In this document: positions 1-12,199 of the stretch, one piece after another | How positions within the stretch are numbered: the first letter of the stretch is position 1 | How the letters are laid out: each line of letters starts with the position of its first letter | From: Ancylostoma caninum | Taxonomy: Eukaryota; Nematoda; Chromadorea; Rhabditida; Ancylostomatidae | DNA length: 64,000 nucleotides | Reading direction: 5' to 3' | NCBI GenBank assembly: GCA_037903475.1 | Contig: JBAJFG010000420.1 | Location: forward strand, 1 to 64,000 | Translations under genes and position numbers: made by a program | The notes under the pieces: model-generated | Told to the model about the DNA's origin: nothing | Databases searched by the model: none | What the model saw: the letters and a program-made list of their open reading frames with translations, nothing else

Positions 1-369
1 AATTCCATGAAACTCCATCCCACAAGACAATCCATCCCCATGAACGAATGGGTACGGAAGCTTGCTTTATTTTTCAAACCTTGCTTCAGTGCAAACTAAC
101 CCTCACAAGCCATCCTGCCCCAGCGCCAAAAAGTACCTCGCGAAATTCTCAAATGAGATGAGCCCTCTTCATATTAGCCACGTGGAATCTAGCGTCTCAA
201 TAGCAAAGAGATCCTAATTCCAAAGTTAGTTGAGAGAAACTCAGTAATGCTTCTACTATTCACTAATTTTTATAGAAGCAAATAACGTGCTACCAGCATT
301 TCAGAGTCGAGCCATGAACCATACCTGAGAAGTTGAATCAGGAAAAAAAAAACAATGACCATACCGTAC

Positions 370-3300
370 GAGTTAGCCTTGAAAATGTCGAGGAATAGAA
401 TCCATCGTTCCCACGCCACTGCTTCGACTGGTAAAGGCCAGGGTCGGGGTCGACGTTGGAAAAATTCCAAGCTGATTTGTGCGCCAAGAAGCGGTACTGA
501 AACAGAAACAAGGCTTGCCCAGTTTTCGGAGTAAAGCGTTATTGAAATACGTACAGCCGCAAAGCAGTTTATGAACGTACAGCGAACATTTCCACCGCAA
601 TGAATTGGAGAGTGTCAAAAGTAAAAGAAAGAAATGAATACAAAACGGTGGTAGTGCTTGATGAAATTGCTTTAATATGCATTTGTCTAGCATTGTTCAA
701 CTGTAACATTTTTCTACAATTCACAGCTTTGCAACCTCTCAAATCATTTCAGAGAGTCGAAATAATCCCATTCTGCACAGTTATCTGCTCTAAAAAAATG
801 TTCTATCCTCTTCCAACGCTGCAAATGTTTAGGATTAACGTGTTGGAAACAGGTCCTTCTTTCGCAAGTTTCAATGAGACTTGGACACAACCCCTTCTCT
901 ATTTTGTTCACAAACATATAGCATTTAAATTGCAACAGAACTCTTCACTTTCATCAATAATGACAGAACTAGTGGATTTTGGGACTGTGACGTTTACCAC
1001 TAGGTAATCTGAGTCGGAAAACGTATGTAATTTGCTTACTTTAACACAGCGCTCTAAAAATAACCAGCATCCAACACTCAATGATGACCGGGAGAATACA
1101 CCGTCAATCAATTTTTTTTGTGAACGGATGTTTGCATGTTTCCATCCGTTATTTTCTGTGGTGACACGATCACGTGAAGACAATGCAACATTAAAAATGC
1201 ACGCTAAAACAAAGAAACAAAAGATGTGACATTCAGTTTCGATTAGAGAATAAAATCGAATTATGTGGCTCAGAATGGACAAGAAGATTGCTCACTTGCT
1301 GATTCAGCTAGGGTTGGGCTGCTCAATGGAGTGTGCCGACGTGGAGCAGCAGCCTTCACAGTGTTGTCAAGCTCGACAAGAAACGGTTGGATTTCCTTCT
1401 CGAGCTGATAAGACAACTCATCGCTGTTGATCTTCACCTGAAAAAAAATCAAACATAAAGAAAAAAGATGGGTCTTACAATTAGTTAGTTCCCGACTTAG
1501 ATACAATATATTACCTACTGCTGAAGCTTCATGAAAAAATAATTGCCGCTTCGTAAGCAACATTAGGAGAAATAACAATAGTCCATGCAAAGTACCAAAA
1601 CATCCCAAATCTTCTAATTAGGCGCTGTGTAGGAAAGTTACTCAGCGTTTTAGCCATGATTTCGAAATAGACACTGCATTTCTTAACAAATCATCAAGTT
1701 ACCCCTATGATCTTTACTAACTCATCACTTAAGAAAAACCCTCCATTATTAATGACACGGCTTTTGCGAAGAAGTATCGTTTATACCGAAATTGACCGCA
1801 ATCGTGAAGCACCCACATGGAGCTAGAAGTTTTACGGATTTTTCTTTAAAAGCTTCATCGGTGTGCCCATGGAATAATGCCAAAGGAATCAGAAATAGTA
1901 CAGGGAATGCGCCACATTACGCATACAATGCCACTGTCTTTTCAAACGCTCTCTAACTGGAAGGCGGCACTTAGATAGCCGAGATGTTAGGTGCAGCGAG
2001 GCTTTTTGCAGACCGATCATATCAAAAATGCTTCCGCTCAGAACTATCTTTGTGCTCTCAGAGGATTTAGAGTCCTTCCCATTTGATGAGAATTGGGGAA
2101 ATCAAGGATTCAACAGCGAAAATAAAGTCTTAAAAGATCTATAATCGATAACAGTCAGAAGTAAGAGAGGTTCTTCAAAACATTTTTGAAGTAAAACTGT
2201 TTAGTAAATTCATTTCATTAAGTAGCTGCACATATTTGTAAATTACTGGGACTTCGCAAATGAACACAAAATCCTAGAAAGATTTTGTAGTTTGTGAAAA
2301 AGTGAACAGATGAGAAAAATGGCCAAGAACAATCTTATCACTCTATCATGACAATCACTACCAAGATTAGACCATTGCATTGATGTCTTAGTGTCAACAG
2401 TAACTGGGAAGCGTGCTCGCTTCTCTTCGTGCCAGATATCACGGGTAACTAAGGACCCGCACCCTCTCTAACTGTGCGCCATGAACAGCAACTACACCGA
2501 CTCTTATCTGATCTATAGCAACTCCAACAACAGTGCGCAGCTGGATTCAAAGAAGAAATCATTGTCACTGGACGTCATACCAATATGCGTGTTTTGGATA
2601 ATACATCATTGTATGGTTGTACTATACATGTACGCATTGTGTGTGTAATACAAATGTGAGCCAATACCACACCCCACCTCTCCCAAGGGATGATAAGGGT
2701 GAAAAACTCCTCACTATAAGAAGGTGAAGCGGACAGCGTTAGTCACTCCATTTTTGGGATGTGTCACACATTCAAAAAACTCCAATTCATGATCGTTGAA
2801 GCATTTTTTTACATGCTGCGCCCTGTACAATGTTTCGCGGAGGAAACCCGATAAATAAGTCAGCGGCTAACCCTTCGAACAAATATGTGTAGTACCAGGC
2901 TTCCATCCCCCGCCCTCCCACCCACCCCAGGAATAGAAGGCCCGACTGACCCAGGTCGGGGACAGAACTATAAACCTTGAAGCGCCAAGGGCACCTTTGC
3001 CACTGCACTGCGCAGGCCGATATCAATGAAAAAAGTAAGAAATGAGTATTTTGCTTATTTCCGGCAGTTTACAAACACTCGACCTTCTACTTCGTTCAAC
3101 ATCCTTAAATAGGCTTTGAAAGAAGCTCATGCTTTCTCTATTCTACTCGACAGCATTTCAATCCCTTTTTCGGCGGAGCTACAACTTAACCCCCACTGGC
3201 ACGACTTTTGTGTGGCAAAGGCGCGCCTAGCAAGTTCATACGACCTCGCCTGATACTCACGTGCCACTCACGAGACTCCGCCTGCCAACGATCGTTTGTT

Positions 3301-4393
3301 AGCGCGATCAGCTGACGTCGGAGTGCGAGCGGCGCGCTGTGTTCTCCGCGATCCACATGGTCTCTACCAAGGAAGCGGCTAGGGGAGCTTTCTAATTGCT
3401 CGCATAACGCATATACCAGAAACGGCGGAACATCGTCACATCTTTCTGCAAGATGTTAAACAAGAAGTTTAGAAGACTTGAGCAAGAAGATGAGGATGAA
3501 AAAGCTATCGAATAAAACTCACGTAAGTTAGGTCGATGTTCTCACATTCGACTTCCTTAATACCGAGAGAACCCAGCGAGTAGTTCGAATCGCCCTTATA
3601 TTGGAACTAAAAACAGAGTTTGAAATTACGTCCACTCCACTTAGGAGATTGAAAGAATCACAAACGACAGCTGTTTATCCAGCTCTCCACAGCGGGGACA
3701 GCGCGATTTTTTTTTCCAGCAGGCGAGCCGCATGAGGCGGAATTCGCACAGCATTTGCAAGACAAGTTAAAGTGCAATTGCTGCAAACGACGACAAAATG
3801 CTGCTATTGATCGGTAGTTTCCGGGAAGCGCTAATCTATACGCGAAGGGAGCAAAAGCAAGAACTGAGACGTGTTGTCAATGTTAAGATGGGTGCTGACA
3901 CTGCTGTCTCTTCGAACAACCTTGCACAAAACCTTTTGTCGAACACACAAGGTTGCGCAATGCAGACAGAAAGGTGCGTTGATATCAGATAAAAAAAATT
4001 GAGTGGTCGTAAAGGTGAGTAGGAGCAAACACTGGTTACGAAATGCTTGTAAAATAAAGCTTGAAATCAGGGCAGACAATGGATGAATGAACATAGAAAA
4101 ACGCGAAGAATTTGAGCAGGGAAAGCTGATGCTTTTCAGAAAGCGAAATTAGATGGATATATACGTACCTTGGCAACACTCCTATGAGTAAGCAGTGAAT
4201 GGAAAATGCAGGAGACAGCGTCGTTCACTTGGCGAAGCTCTAGACTCTGAAAAACAACGATTAAAAATAGAAAGGACACCATGGATCCACTGGAGGTGGG
4301 CTTTTCTATAGTACAAAAGCTATGTGGTAGAGATCAAATGGATTAAGAACTAAATCGACTAACCAAACGATACTCCTGCTGCCGGGCATTCAT
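370..4393 (-). CDS. epg-9: ATG101 (EPG-9) autophagy protein, 5' five exons, partial
   Basis: Five exons can be placed on the minus strand: 4393-4364, 4246-4169, 3606-3523, 1437-1296 and 496-370. All have GT/AG borders and compatible phases. The first three encode 10, 26 and 28 codons. The start MNARQQEYRL joins SLELRQVNDAV and aligns without a gap to human ATG101 (MNCRSEVLEV...). HSLLTHRSVAK, NYSLGSLGIKEV and ENIDLTYVKINSDEL match further family blocks. Exon 5 carries SLEFFQRRPRPWPLPV and VAWERW, equivalent to human SLEFYQKKKSRWPF and PWEVW. ATG101 is the HORMA-fold partner of ATG13 in the ULK/UNC-51 complex that starts autophagosome formation in the cytoplasm. The WF finger (W110/F112 in human) reads W-P-L here. 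Exon 4 adds a Ser/Pro-rich stretch (RRHTPLSSPTLAES). The exon 5 donor could be GTACGG at 369 or GTATGG at 363. The C-terminal exons lie beyond the left edge. Confidence in the family is high. Confidence 0.88.
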
Positions 4394-4640
4394 GCGACTG
4401 TGCACTGACTGAGGCGAATTCGCAAGTACAGCTGTAGGTGGGCAGAGCGCAGAGAAGCGAGGCGCCGCGAGGGACGCAGAGCAGCGCAAGCCGCCACCCG
4501 CCTATCGACGGGGGGACCCGGGGCAGAAGCAGCTGAGTGCAGCCGGGTGCACCCAGTGCACGGGGGTCACGGACGGATCGATGTGGCCGCAAGGTGCGAG
4601 CGACCTTGGGGAGGGCAGGCGGTGAAACGCTGAATCGAGA
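4394..4640 (-). promoter_or_regulatory. GC-rich upstream region of the ATG101 gene
   Basis: The 250 bases directly upstream of the ATG101 start codon are much richer in G, C and CpG than the surrounding introns (for example CGAGGCGCCGCGAGGGACGC around 4458). I see no TATA box at a canonical distance and no T-rich trans-splice acceptor right before the ATG. A CpG-type promoter is inference from composition and position only. Confidence 0.35.
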
Positions 4641-5394
4641 TCGATCGATGTTTGAACCCGATTCCCCCGCAGTTCATTGTTGGCTCATCACCGGGGTCAT
4701 CCGAAATGTAGCCTTCTTTCTCCTTACGAGGTTGCTGGGAAGGTTAAAATACAACAATTCACTTCACATGACCATTTGCACTCGCCGCCGATTTGTAGAT
4801 TAGTTGTGTAGGTGCCTTTAGTCTGTTAGCTCAAAGAGGACAGATGGAATGACTTTGTCTGCAGTTACGACCTCAGCATGGTGTCGGCCAACTGATCTAA
4901 TTTTTTTACACATTTTTCTGTTTTGAAATGTATGTGGTGTGATTCCTTACATTTTGGTGTCTCCCTACTGCCACTTAGTAAAACCTCCTTCCACGACACA
5001 TCTTGAGATGTCCATAAATGGATCCAGCGCAGTCGTAACTGCAGACAAAGTCACTCCATCGGCCCTCTCGCAGCTATAGTCTGTCCGAAACGAAGTGTCC
5101 GGCCACGCACAAGGGGATCGAGAAGCTGCCACGTTTGCCAGCGCTCCACATCGTCATCCCTGATCTGCGTATCATGTTTCATCGTTATCTTCATGGTATT
5201 GACCAATGATTTGGCTGTGACGTGGACGACGTGGCAGCCAACAGCATCCCAGCCGCGCCGCCTCTCGATCCCCGCGTGCGTGGGCGGACTCGTCATTTCG
5301 GACAGACTTTAGCCGACTATGCATTGCATTACCAAGCGGCGCGATAGGTCCTAACTGATGCATTTAGCTGAAGGATAGGTTTCCATTTTGGAGC

Positions 5395-5560
5395 CCTTCT
5401 TCCCAGACAAACTTTTGGAACTTCCGCGGAACTTGTTTGGAACTTCCGCATGTGACCAGACGGAGGCTCCGAATAAGCTTCGCGGAAGTTCCGAGCTGGC
5501 TCCGCGTTCCGAGCTGGCTCCGTGGAAGTTCCAAAATCGAACAAGAGTGACGTAATTATA
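5395..5560. repeat. Left cluster of palindromic GGAAGTTCC motifs
   Basis: Four near-copies of GCGGAAGTTCCGA or its complement lie within 140 bases (about 5411, 5446, 5481 and 5521). The stretch starting CCCAGACAAACTTTTGGAAC is the inverse of sequence at 7500-7448. The cluster ends with a GTGACGTAAT-like segment whose partner (GTGACGTCAT) is near 7387. So 5395-5560 and 7275-7500 are diverged arms of an inverted repeat, possibly the ends of one decayed transposon of about 2.1 kb. Confidence 0.6.
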
Positions 5561-6171
5561 GAGTCAGTCATAATCTTACTCTATATAAAGCGCAGACCCC
5601 CCCCATCGCCACGCGAGGGATGACAGGTCACGCTGTCATTGATCCACCCGCTTCGCCCCACCTCTTTTGCCCGCCGCCACGGGCTCAATTGCGATAATTG
5701 ACACGCCCAATGACACGCCCATGTATATGTATGTGTACAACATGGAAATCTTCAATTAGGACATCTAATCTGCAACGAAAACGGAATATCTTGGATCCTT
5801 GAAGCAGAATGGGAGAACCACTGATGAAGCAAGTGTGATTTCGCAATCAGAGCCGTGAATCATCCAAATACAGCAGAGTTGTACGGAAATTTTCGCTGCA
5901 CTCCTTCTAAAGCATCAAGTAGTAATAGCAATTGGAAATAAACGGTCAGGGGAACAAATGATACACTCCATGAGCATAATATTGTGCTTACAAAATAGGA
6001 AAAGAACATTTACGCAATTTATTCCTGTTAAAAGCTAATTGTGCCCGAACCATAACAATTTCGACTTTCAGCGCTATCCCAAATGAAAACGACTTGACCA
6101 CGTGAAGACCTGTGTTGCTACTCATATAAAGGACCATGTAGAAGCTCTTTATATTGAACATAATAAGAGTT

Positions 6172-6780
6172 AACCTCCAAACCGTTTAGGAGCTACGCAG
6201 CTTCGCAGAAAATCACTGTCATTCGCGAAGCGCGGCGAAGCTGCGCTTCGTGTGGATGACAGTGATTTTCTCGAGTTTACCTAGCCCGGAGGTAACGTGG
6301 CACACGGGTCCGAGTCAGAGGAGGTTGTAGGGAAAGCGCGGAAGTGGCGCTTGCGACGCCACTGTAACTCCCGTTCCCCCGCCGCTAATCGCTGCCGAAG
6401 ACCCCGCCCTGAGGGTATAAAAGAGGTGAGATCAATCCCTTGGGGTTCGGCAGATAGTTTCCCCTCACCCCGCCCACCCCGTTTTATGTTGTAGTCCTTT
6501 TCTAATTTTTTGGTGTACTCGCCTTGCCTTTTTTTCGCCTCTTTTCTACCCTCGGGGCGGGGTTTTCGGCAGCGATTAGCGGCGGGGGAACGGGAGTTAC
6601 AGTGGCGTCGCAAGCGCCACTTCCGCGCTTTCCCTACAAGGTAACGTGGCACACGGGTCCGAGTCAGAGCGCCGCGAAGCGGCGCTCTGGCTCGGGGTAG
6701 TTTTTTTTTCTAGAGTTTACCTAGCCCGGAGGTAACGTGGCCCACGGGTCCGAGTCAGACCGAGCTCTGGCTCGGTTCTA
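6172..6780 (+). repeat. Hairpin-capped satellite element, short locus
   Basis: It begins GTTAACCTCC and runs into a long hairpin (about 6208-6275): AGAAAATCACTGTCAT...ATGACAGTGATTTTCT with an inner GCGAAGCGC/GCGCTTCGT stem. Then come two to three units containing GTAACGTGGCACACGGGTCC, the last ending GGCTCGG. One unit holds the palindrome GAGCGCCGCGAAGCGGCGCTC. The same order (GTTAACCTCC, hairpin, units) recurs at 33900-35067 with twelve units. The first unit here is interrupted by the MITE at 6325-6639. Confidence 0.75.
6325..6639. mobile_element. 315-bp MITE with about 100-bp terminal inverted repeats
   Basis: The ends are TTGTAGGGAAAGCGCGGAAG and its exact complement. The inverted repeats continue for about 100 bases each with only a few mismatches, to GAGGGTATAAAAGAG on the left and CTCTTTTCTACCCTC on the right. 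The unique centre is about 110 bases. There is no transposase. Flanks carry the same 30-base satellite segment (GGTAACGTGGCACACGGG...) at 6291 and 6640, so a simple short target-site duplication cannot be assigned and the superfamily is not identified. Confidence 0.75.
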
Positions 6781-7269
6781 GTAATAAGGTAGAACGGAAA
6801 ACATGGAGTGATGAACATCTCCACGCGCCCCGATGCCAAAAATCGTAGGATCATGAATCCCACCACAAATCGTTCCACCACGTAGCACTAGTTACAGCAC
6901 CATTGCTTTCGTTTCCTGAAGACGAGCTTCAAGTAGGTCTGCCCTCTGACTGTGCTACTTATCTGCGTCAGGTTTTAAAATCAATGATAACATGGAAAAA
7001 TTCCTCTTTGGTAAAAATGTCAAATTTTCGTATTTATGGGAATAATCCCAGGGGTACATCTTTCTGACATGAGCTTTACCCGAAATTCGACTTTTACAGA
7101 TGTCATTATTGGAGCATTCCGATTTGAATTTCGAGGAAAAAAATAGCGTGGAAATTTTCTTATTCTACCATGACTTCTTATTTGTCTAGCTGAAGTCAGT
7201 CAAGAACATGTCACTATAAAAATGGACGAAAACATGCCATTTGATCTGTTAGTTTCTTGGATCATTCCA

Positions 7270-7500
7270 TCTGTCTCGAAGCTCCGCGAAAGTTCCGAAA
7301 AGTGTCAAGCTGCGCGGAAGTTCCGAAGCTACTTTTTCTCTGCGTCTTCATCCGGACTTGCGCGGAACTTCCGAAGAAATCGACGAGTGACGTCATATTT
7401 CCGCGGAAGTTCCGAAAATCGGGCTCCAGTAGTAAATCAAGCTCCGTGGGAGTTCGGAAAATTGACAAGTTTCGCGGAAGTTCCGAAAGTTGTCTGGGTT
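7270..7500. repeat. Right cluster of palindromic GGAAGTTCC motifs
   Basis: Five to six copies of GCGGAAGTTCCGAA (variants at about 7285, 7313, 7362, 7400 and 7472) are spaced 30-70 bases apart. The stretch is the inverted counterpart of 5395-5560. The core contains GGAA in both orientations, which resembles ETS-factor sites, but function is unknown. Open frames through this region are by-products of the repeat. Confidence 0.6.
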
Positions 7501-8039
7501 CAACGACGGTCTCTTGCCGCTGCTCAGTCTAGAATACACTCGAGCCGCTTGTAGCACTTGTCAATAAATCTGGTGCCAACTGTACATTGCGTTGGTACAG
7601 CATTGCTGTCGCCAAGGTGATGTCGCACCATAACTTGCCAGGTAGTGTCGAGCACCGACATTAGAAAATTACTATTTATACTCTCATGAGACCTATTTAG
7701 AAATCGTGCTTTGCATCGCTATGCATGGGTTTGCATGGGATTGAGAAAATCGCGGGTTCTTCGTAGGTGTAGCACAGGATGTTTTCGGATTTGTGGTCGC
7801 ATGGATAGCATAGATATGGATGAGTCTTGCATGAACAATTACTGGTCCCCGGCATCTGCCACTGCACGGCTCCTAGGTTTGCTGACTTATGGCTAGAAGT
7901 GCTCCGATTTAACGGATATTTGCGTATAGGGCTATCATGACTTAAAGGGCTTAGTGTGTCACGTGTGTGTGTGTGCGTGTGTGTGTCAGTGTGTGTGAAA
8001 CGAAATTCGAGGGCGTGGCCTAGAGTGAAGAAAATGTTC

Positions 8040-8375
8040 TACACCGGGTCCACTGTTGCTGTAGGAGTGCGCCGGCGTCCAAAAGTGGGGAAACGCCTGG
8101 AGTCGGGTCCAACGGTGTGATAAGTGTGCGCCAGCGTCCAAAAGTGGGGAAACGCCGGGAGTCGGGTCCAACGGTGTGATAAGGGTGCGCCGGCGTCCAT
8201 GAGTGGGGAAACGCCTGGAGTCGGGTCCAGCGGTGTGATAAGGGTGCGCCGGCGTCCAAAAGTGGGGAAACGCCTGGAGTCGGGTCCATAAGTGGGGAAA
8301 CGGTGGGTCCAGATAAGGGTGCGCCGGCGTCCATGAGTGGGGAAACGCCTGGAGTTAGGTCCAACGGTGTGTGGT
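8040..8375 (+). repeat. 59-bp minisatellite, left foldback arm
   Basis: Five to six units contain GTGGGGAAACGCCTGGAGTC followed by GGGTCCAACGGTGTGATAAG and GTGCGCCGGCGTCC. One unit is scrambled by a short internal deletion near 8290. The same units run in inverted orientation at 9370-9680. Related arrays are at 38020-39000 and 53330-53990. Confidence 0.85.
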
Positions 8376-8821
8376 GCGCAGCCGTCCCGATTTCTGCATA
8401 AGGGGTACGCTTACCCTGTTTTGGCGGACCCTCCCACCTAAGTCATCTAGATGTACATTGTTTCCTTTCGTATCCGTGTTCTCTTCCCATTCCGTTTGTG
8501 TCTGAATGAACCACTCCCTCCTTTCCGTTTATATACACCGGTGGACCCTTATCACTTGAATTACCACAACAACAGGTTGAGCCTAAACCATTTCAAGATA
8601 ACATTTGCACTGAATTGGTTACACTCAATTCTTCACGGCCACTAACTTCGCTTATATGGGAGGGCATAACTTTGTTCATATGGGGAAAAGCTGCCATCTA
8701 CGGGATTGAGGGCCTCTCAGGATAGCGATAGAACGGCGTGGAAGGATACACGGTTTTATTAATCCATTTACGCTTTTGTGTTTGCTTTCAACGTGCAGTA
8801 TGGGAGCGAAGCGAGCACCTA

Positions 8822-8930
8822 TAGAAGTCTGGAAGTCCGGCGTTAGCCGGACGGCCAGACTAGTTTACATATACCTACTATACCAGTCTGGCCGTCCGGC
8901 TGACGCCGAACTTCCAGATTTTTACTGATG
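8822..8930. repeat. Central palindrome of the foldback element
   Basis: GTCTGGAAGTCCGGCGTTAG...GGCCAGACT is followed after about 25 AT-rich bases by AGTCTGGCC...CTTCCAGAT, giving about 35-bp arms with a few mismatches. Each arm also contains a smaller self-complementary core (TCCGGCGTTAGCCGGA). This is the symmetry axis of the 7934-10093 element. Confidence 0.8.
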
Positions 8931-9369
8931 CTTGCTTCGCTCGCATACTGCGCGTTGGAAGCAAACACAAAAGTGTAAATGGATTGGTAAAATCTGTATC
9001 CTTCCACGAAGTCCTATCGCTCTCCTGAGAAGCCCCTGATCCGGTAGGTGGTAGCTTTCCCTCATATGAACGAAGCTATGCTCTCCCATATGAGCGAAGT
9101 TAGTGGCCGTGAAGAATTGAGTGTAACCAATTCAGTGCAAATGTTATCTTGAAATGATTTAGGCTCAACCGGTTGTTGTGGTAATTCAAGTGATAAGGGT
9201 CCACCGATGTATATAAACGGAAAGGAAGGAGTGGTTCATTACGACACAAACGGAATGGGAAGAGAACACGGATGCGAAAGGAAACAGAGTATATATAGAG
9301 GGTCCGCCGAAACAGGCTAAGGGTACCCCTCATGCAGAAAAAGATCCGCCTAGCGAATTCCTATTACGT

Positions 9370-9680
9370 GTGGACGCCGGCGCACACTTATCACACTGTT
9401 GGACCCGACTCCAGGCGTTTGCCCACTTTTGGACGCCGGCGCACCCTTATCACACTGTTGGACCCGACTCAGGCGTTTCCCACTTTTGGACGCCGGCGCA
9501 CCCTTATCACACTGTTGGACCCGACTCCAGGCGTTTCCCCACTTTTGGACGCCGGCGCACCCTTATCACACCGTTGGACCCGACTCCAGGCGTTTCCCCA
9601 CTTTTGGACGCCGGCGCACCCTTATCACACTGTTGGACCCGACTCCAGGCGTTTCCCCACTTTTGGACGCCGGCGCATCT
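9370..9680 (-). repeat. 59-bp minisatellite, right foldback arm
   Basis: Five units of GGACGCCGGCGCACCCTTAT, CACACTGTTGGACCCGACTC and CAGGCGTTTCCCCACTTTT are the reverse complement of the left-arm array. Units are more uniform than on the left. One unit near 9468 has lost two bases. Confidence 0.85.
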
Positions 9681-9816
9681 TCCAAATCGCGGTATACCCG
9701 TCGCCCTATACTTTCCCTTCCGTTAGAGCTTCTCCTCATTCTTTGAACCTCACCATACCCGTCCCTATCATCATGTTGACCTCGCAGTTAACATCAGTGA
9801 CCAATCAGAGAATTTC

Positions 9817-10062
<246 letters not shown>

Positions 10063-10093
10063 ACAGACTAAGCCCTTTATTATAAGTCATGAT

Positions 10094-11640
10094 TATGGGG
10101 TACGCACAACAGTTGCTGGTCTTTTGCCGTTTTTACAGCTGGAGCTTCACTCCGCTGCTCCAGAAATCCGTGGACTATGATGAAAGGAACTGGGTCGGGC
10201 AGTGCTGGAAGTCGCTGACTCTGGCAAATCGTTTCTCGCTCAATAGACATTCTTGTAATCTGAAAACCGGCGCTTGGTTAGAGCTTGATATGTGCTACAT
10301 ATTGCGCAATCAGAAAATTTTCGGCGAGCTCTTCGCCTTTTCGGAGAGTTCGACCAACAAAATTAAGACGCCCTTCGCGGTATGGCAGTGGTGTCCAAAT
10401 TTGGTTAGTCTCATGCAACGTTATTCCAAAAATCCACCAATTAGTGTCCGAAGCTGTAGAAGTTTGTAGCCACTATGGGAGAAATTCCACTTCAATTCGC
10501 TTCAACTCCGCAGAGAAAAACGGAATAATCAAAATTTTGGGTTACCAAGTTTGGTGTCTGTGCTTGAGACCGCTCGACAATAGAATGGGGAAAGAAAGTA
10601 CCAGGAAGAATAAGAATGACCTCGAGATTACCCCGTCCAAATTTGGTTAGTCTCATGCAACGTTATGGGAAAATTATTACTCATGCAAGGGCAGTTACCG
10701 AATTCGCATTCTTGAAGGGCTTATTCCGGAATTAATTATATCTTCAGTTTAAGTTACAAAAATAGGTCTCACACTCCAGAATGTTTGCGAGATCATGCGG
10801 TTTAAAATAGTATCTAGACATGCGGGAAATCTAATAGGTATCCATTTATTAGAAGCCTTTGAAAATGCCTGTGCGAAAACAGCGGAAACTTATGTTACAA
10901 CCTAATAGATACGGTGACTACCTTGTACGGCAAGCTCTGCTGTGGTACACGTATAAATAATGTCCACTGCACAATAATATCTATATGTAAAACATGTAAA
11001 CACTTTTTTTCGAAAATCTGGACAGCGCGCGTGGGCGCCAAATTCAAACGATAGAAATGCATGTGTAAGCAAGTTGCTGGAGCAGGGGCCCTGGAAACAT
11101 GGGACACCATCCGAAAGGGGCGGAGGGCTTACGGCACTGTTCACCTGATAGTATCGATCCGGATATCGATTTATTGATCGATTTTATCAATTTTCCTCAG
11201 TTTAGCTCCAATCCGAATCGAAATGGGCATACCGGGTTAATTCCCCACGGTGATCACAAATCTTAAGGTCACTTTGCACCGCGTGGTTATTGGTTTACTG
11301 GTTTTTCGCAAGTTGTGCTACAGGCATGGCGGAACTGTCCTCATAGGGGTTTTTCACCACGCCCATCACGAATCTGATGGCCACCTTGCACCGTGTGATT
11401 ACATGATTTATTGATTTTCCCATGTTGTGCTGCAGGCGTGCCGGAACCGTACCCGGAGGGGTTCTTTACCTCATGGTCACAAGAATGACAACCGTCTTGC
11501 ATAGCCGCTATCGATTGATTCACTAATGATTCACCAATAGTCACCGCCGGTTGAATGGATGTGGATCTCAATTCTCACTTATTAAGCACACTGCTGACCA
11601 TAGCCAGACAAGGAGGTTCAAATCACGTATGCCTCAAAAC
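10094..11640. other. Intergenic stretch with short direct repeats
   Basis: I find no supported gene. A 30-base segment, CAAATTTGGTTAGTCTCATG..., occurs at 10398 and 10638. From about 11225 to 11480, diverged tandem units of about 119 bases share GATCACAAATCTTAAGG/GATGGCCACC, TTGCACCGTGTG, TTGTGCTGCAGGC and GGGGTT. GGTGAACA and other short motifs look incidental. Confidence 0.5.
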
Positions 11641-12060
11641 GAACCAGTATACAGGGTGCGTGAAAAGTATTGACCGCCTTGTGTGACACATGAATTATGT
11701 CGAAAATCGAGATTGAATAGAAGACCAAGGGTGACCATTCTGTTGCCTAGGATCTTGAGAACAATGTAAAACTAAGACACACATTTATTCAATCCGTTTT
11801 ATCTCGATTTTTTTCCAGTTGTCAACAGACAAGACGGAAGAAGGCTTCACTACTGCTATGCAAGTAGTCCTCTTTGACTTGATTCAGAATTTTTTCTGAA
11901 AAGCTTTTGTGGAATGGAACAGTGCTAAGAAATAGCATATGTTAGGCCACCCACAGATGCACTAATGAAATATACCAGCTACTCCCATCAATGCTATGAT
12001 TTAATCGTGAAATGATGCTTCTGCTTCTTCCAGGTTGTTAGGTGAATCTTTTTTATTATT

Positions 12061-12100
12061 GGCCTAGCGTTTCGACGAGAACGTCTTTGTCAAAGGCCTG
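12061..12100 (-). other. Hammerhead-like core in PLE tail, left copy
   Basis: On the minus strand: CAGGCCTTTGACAAAGACG, loop TTCT, CGTCGAAACGCTAGGCC. The arrangement (CUGANGA-like box, stem GACG/CGTC, GAAAC) is the layout of hammerhead motifs known in Penelope-like elements. Two core positions (UUGACAA instead of CUGANGA) deviate, including the catalytic G, so self-cleavage is doubtful. An identical core lies at 14306-14345. Confidence 0.5.
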
Positions 12101-12199
12101 AAAGTGGTGTGGAGTTCAAATTCACGTTCTTAGCCACCAAATGTTTCCTTCCTCCTGGCTAGTCCGGCATTGTTCTGGACTCACCAAAGAGAACCACTC

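Noticed and set aside
600..1007. 135-codon plus frame
   Set aside because: Lies in intron 4 of the minus-strand ATG101 gene, has no domain and no splice support.
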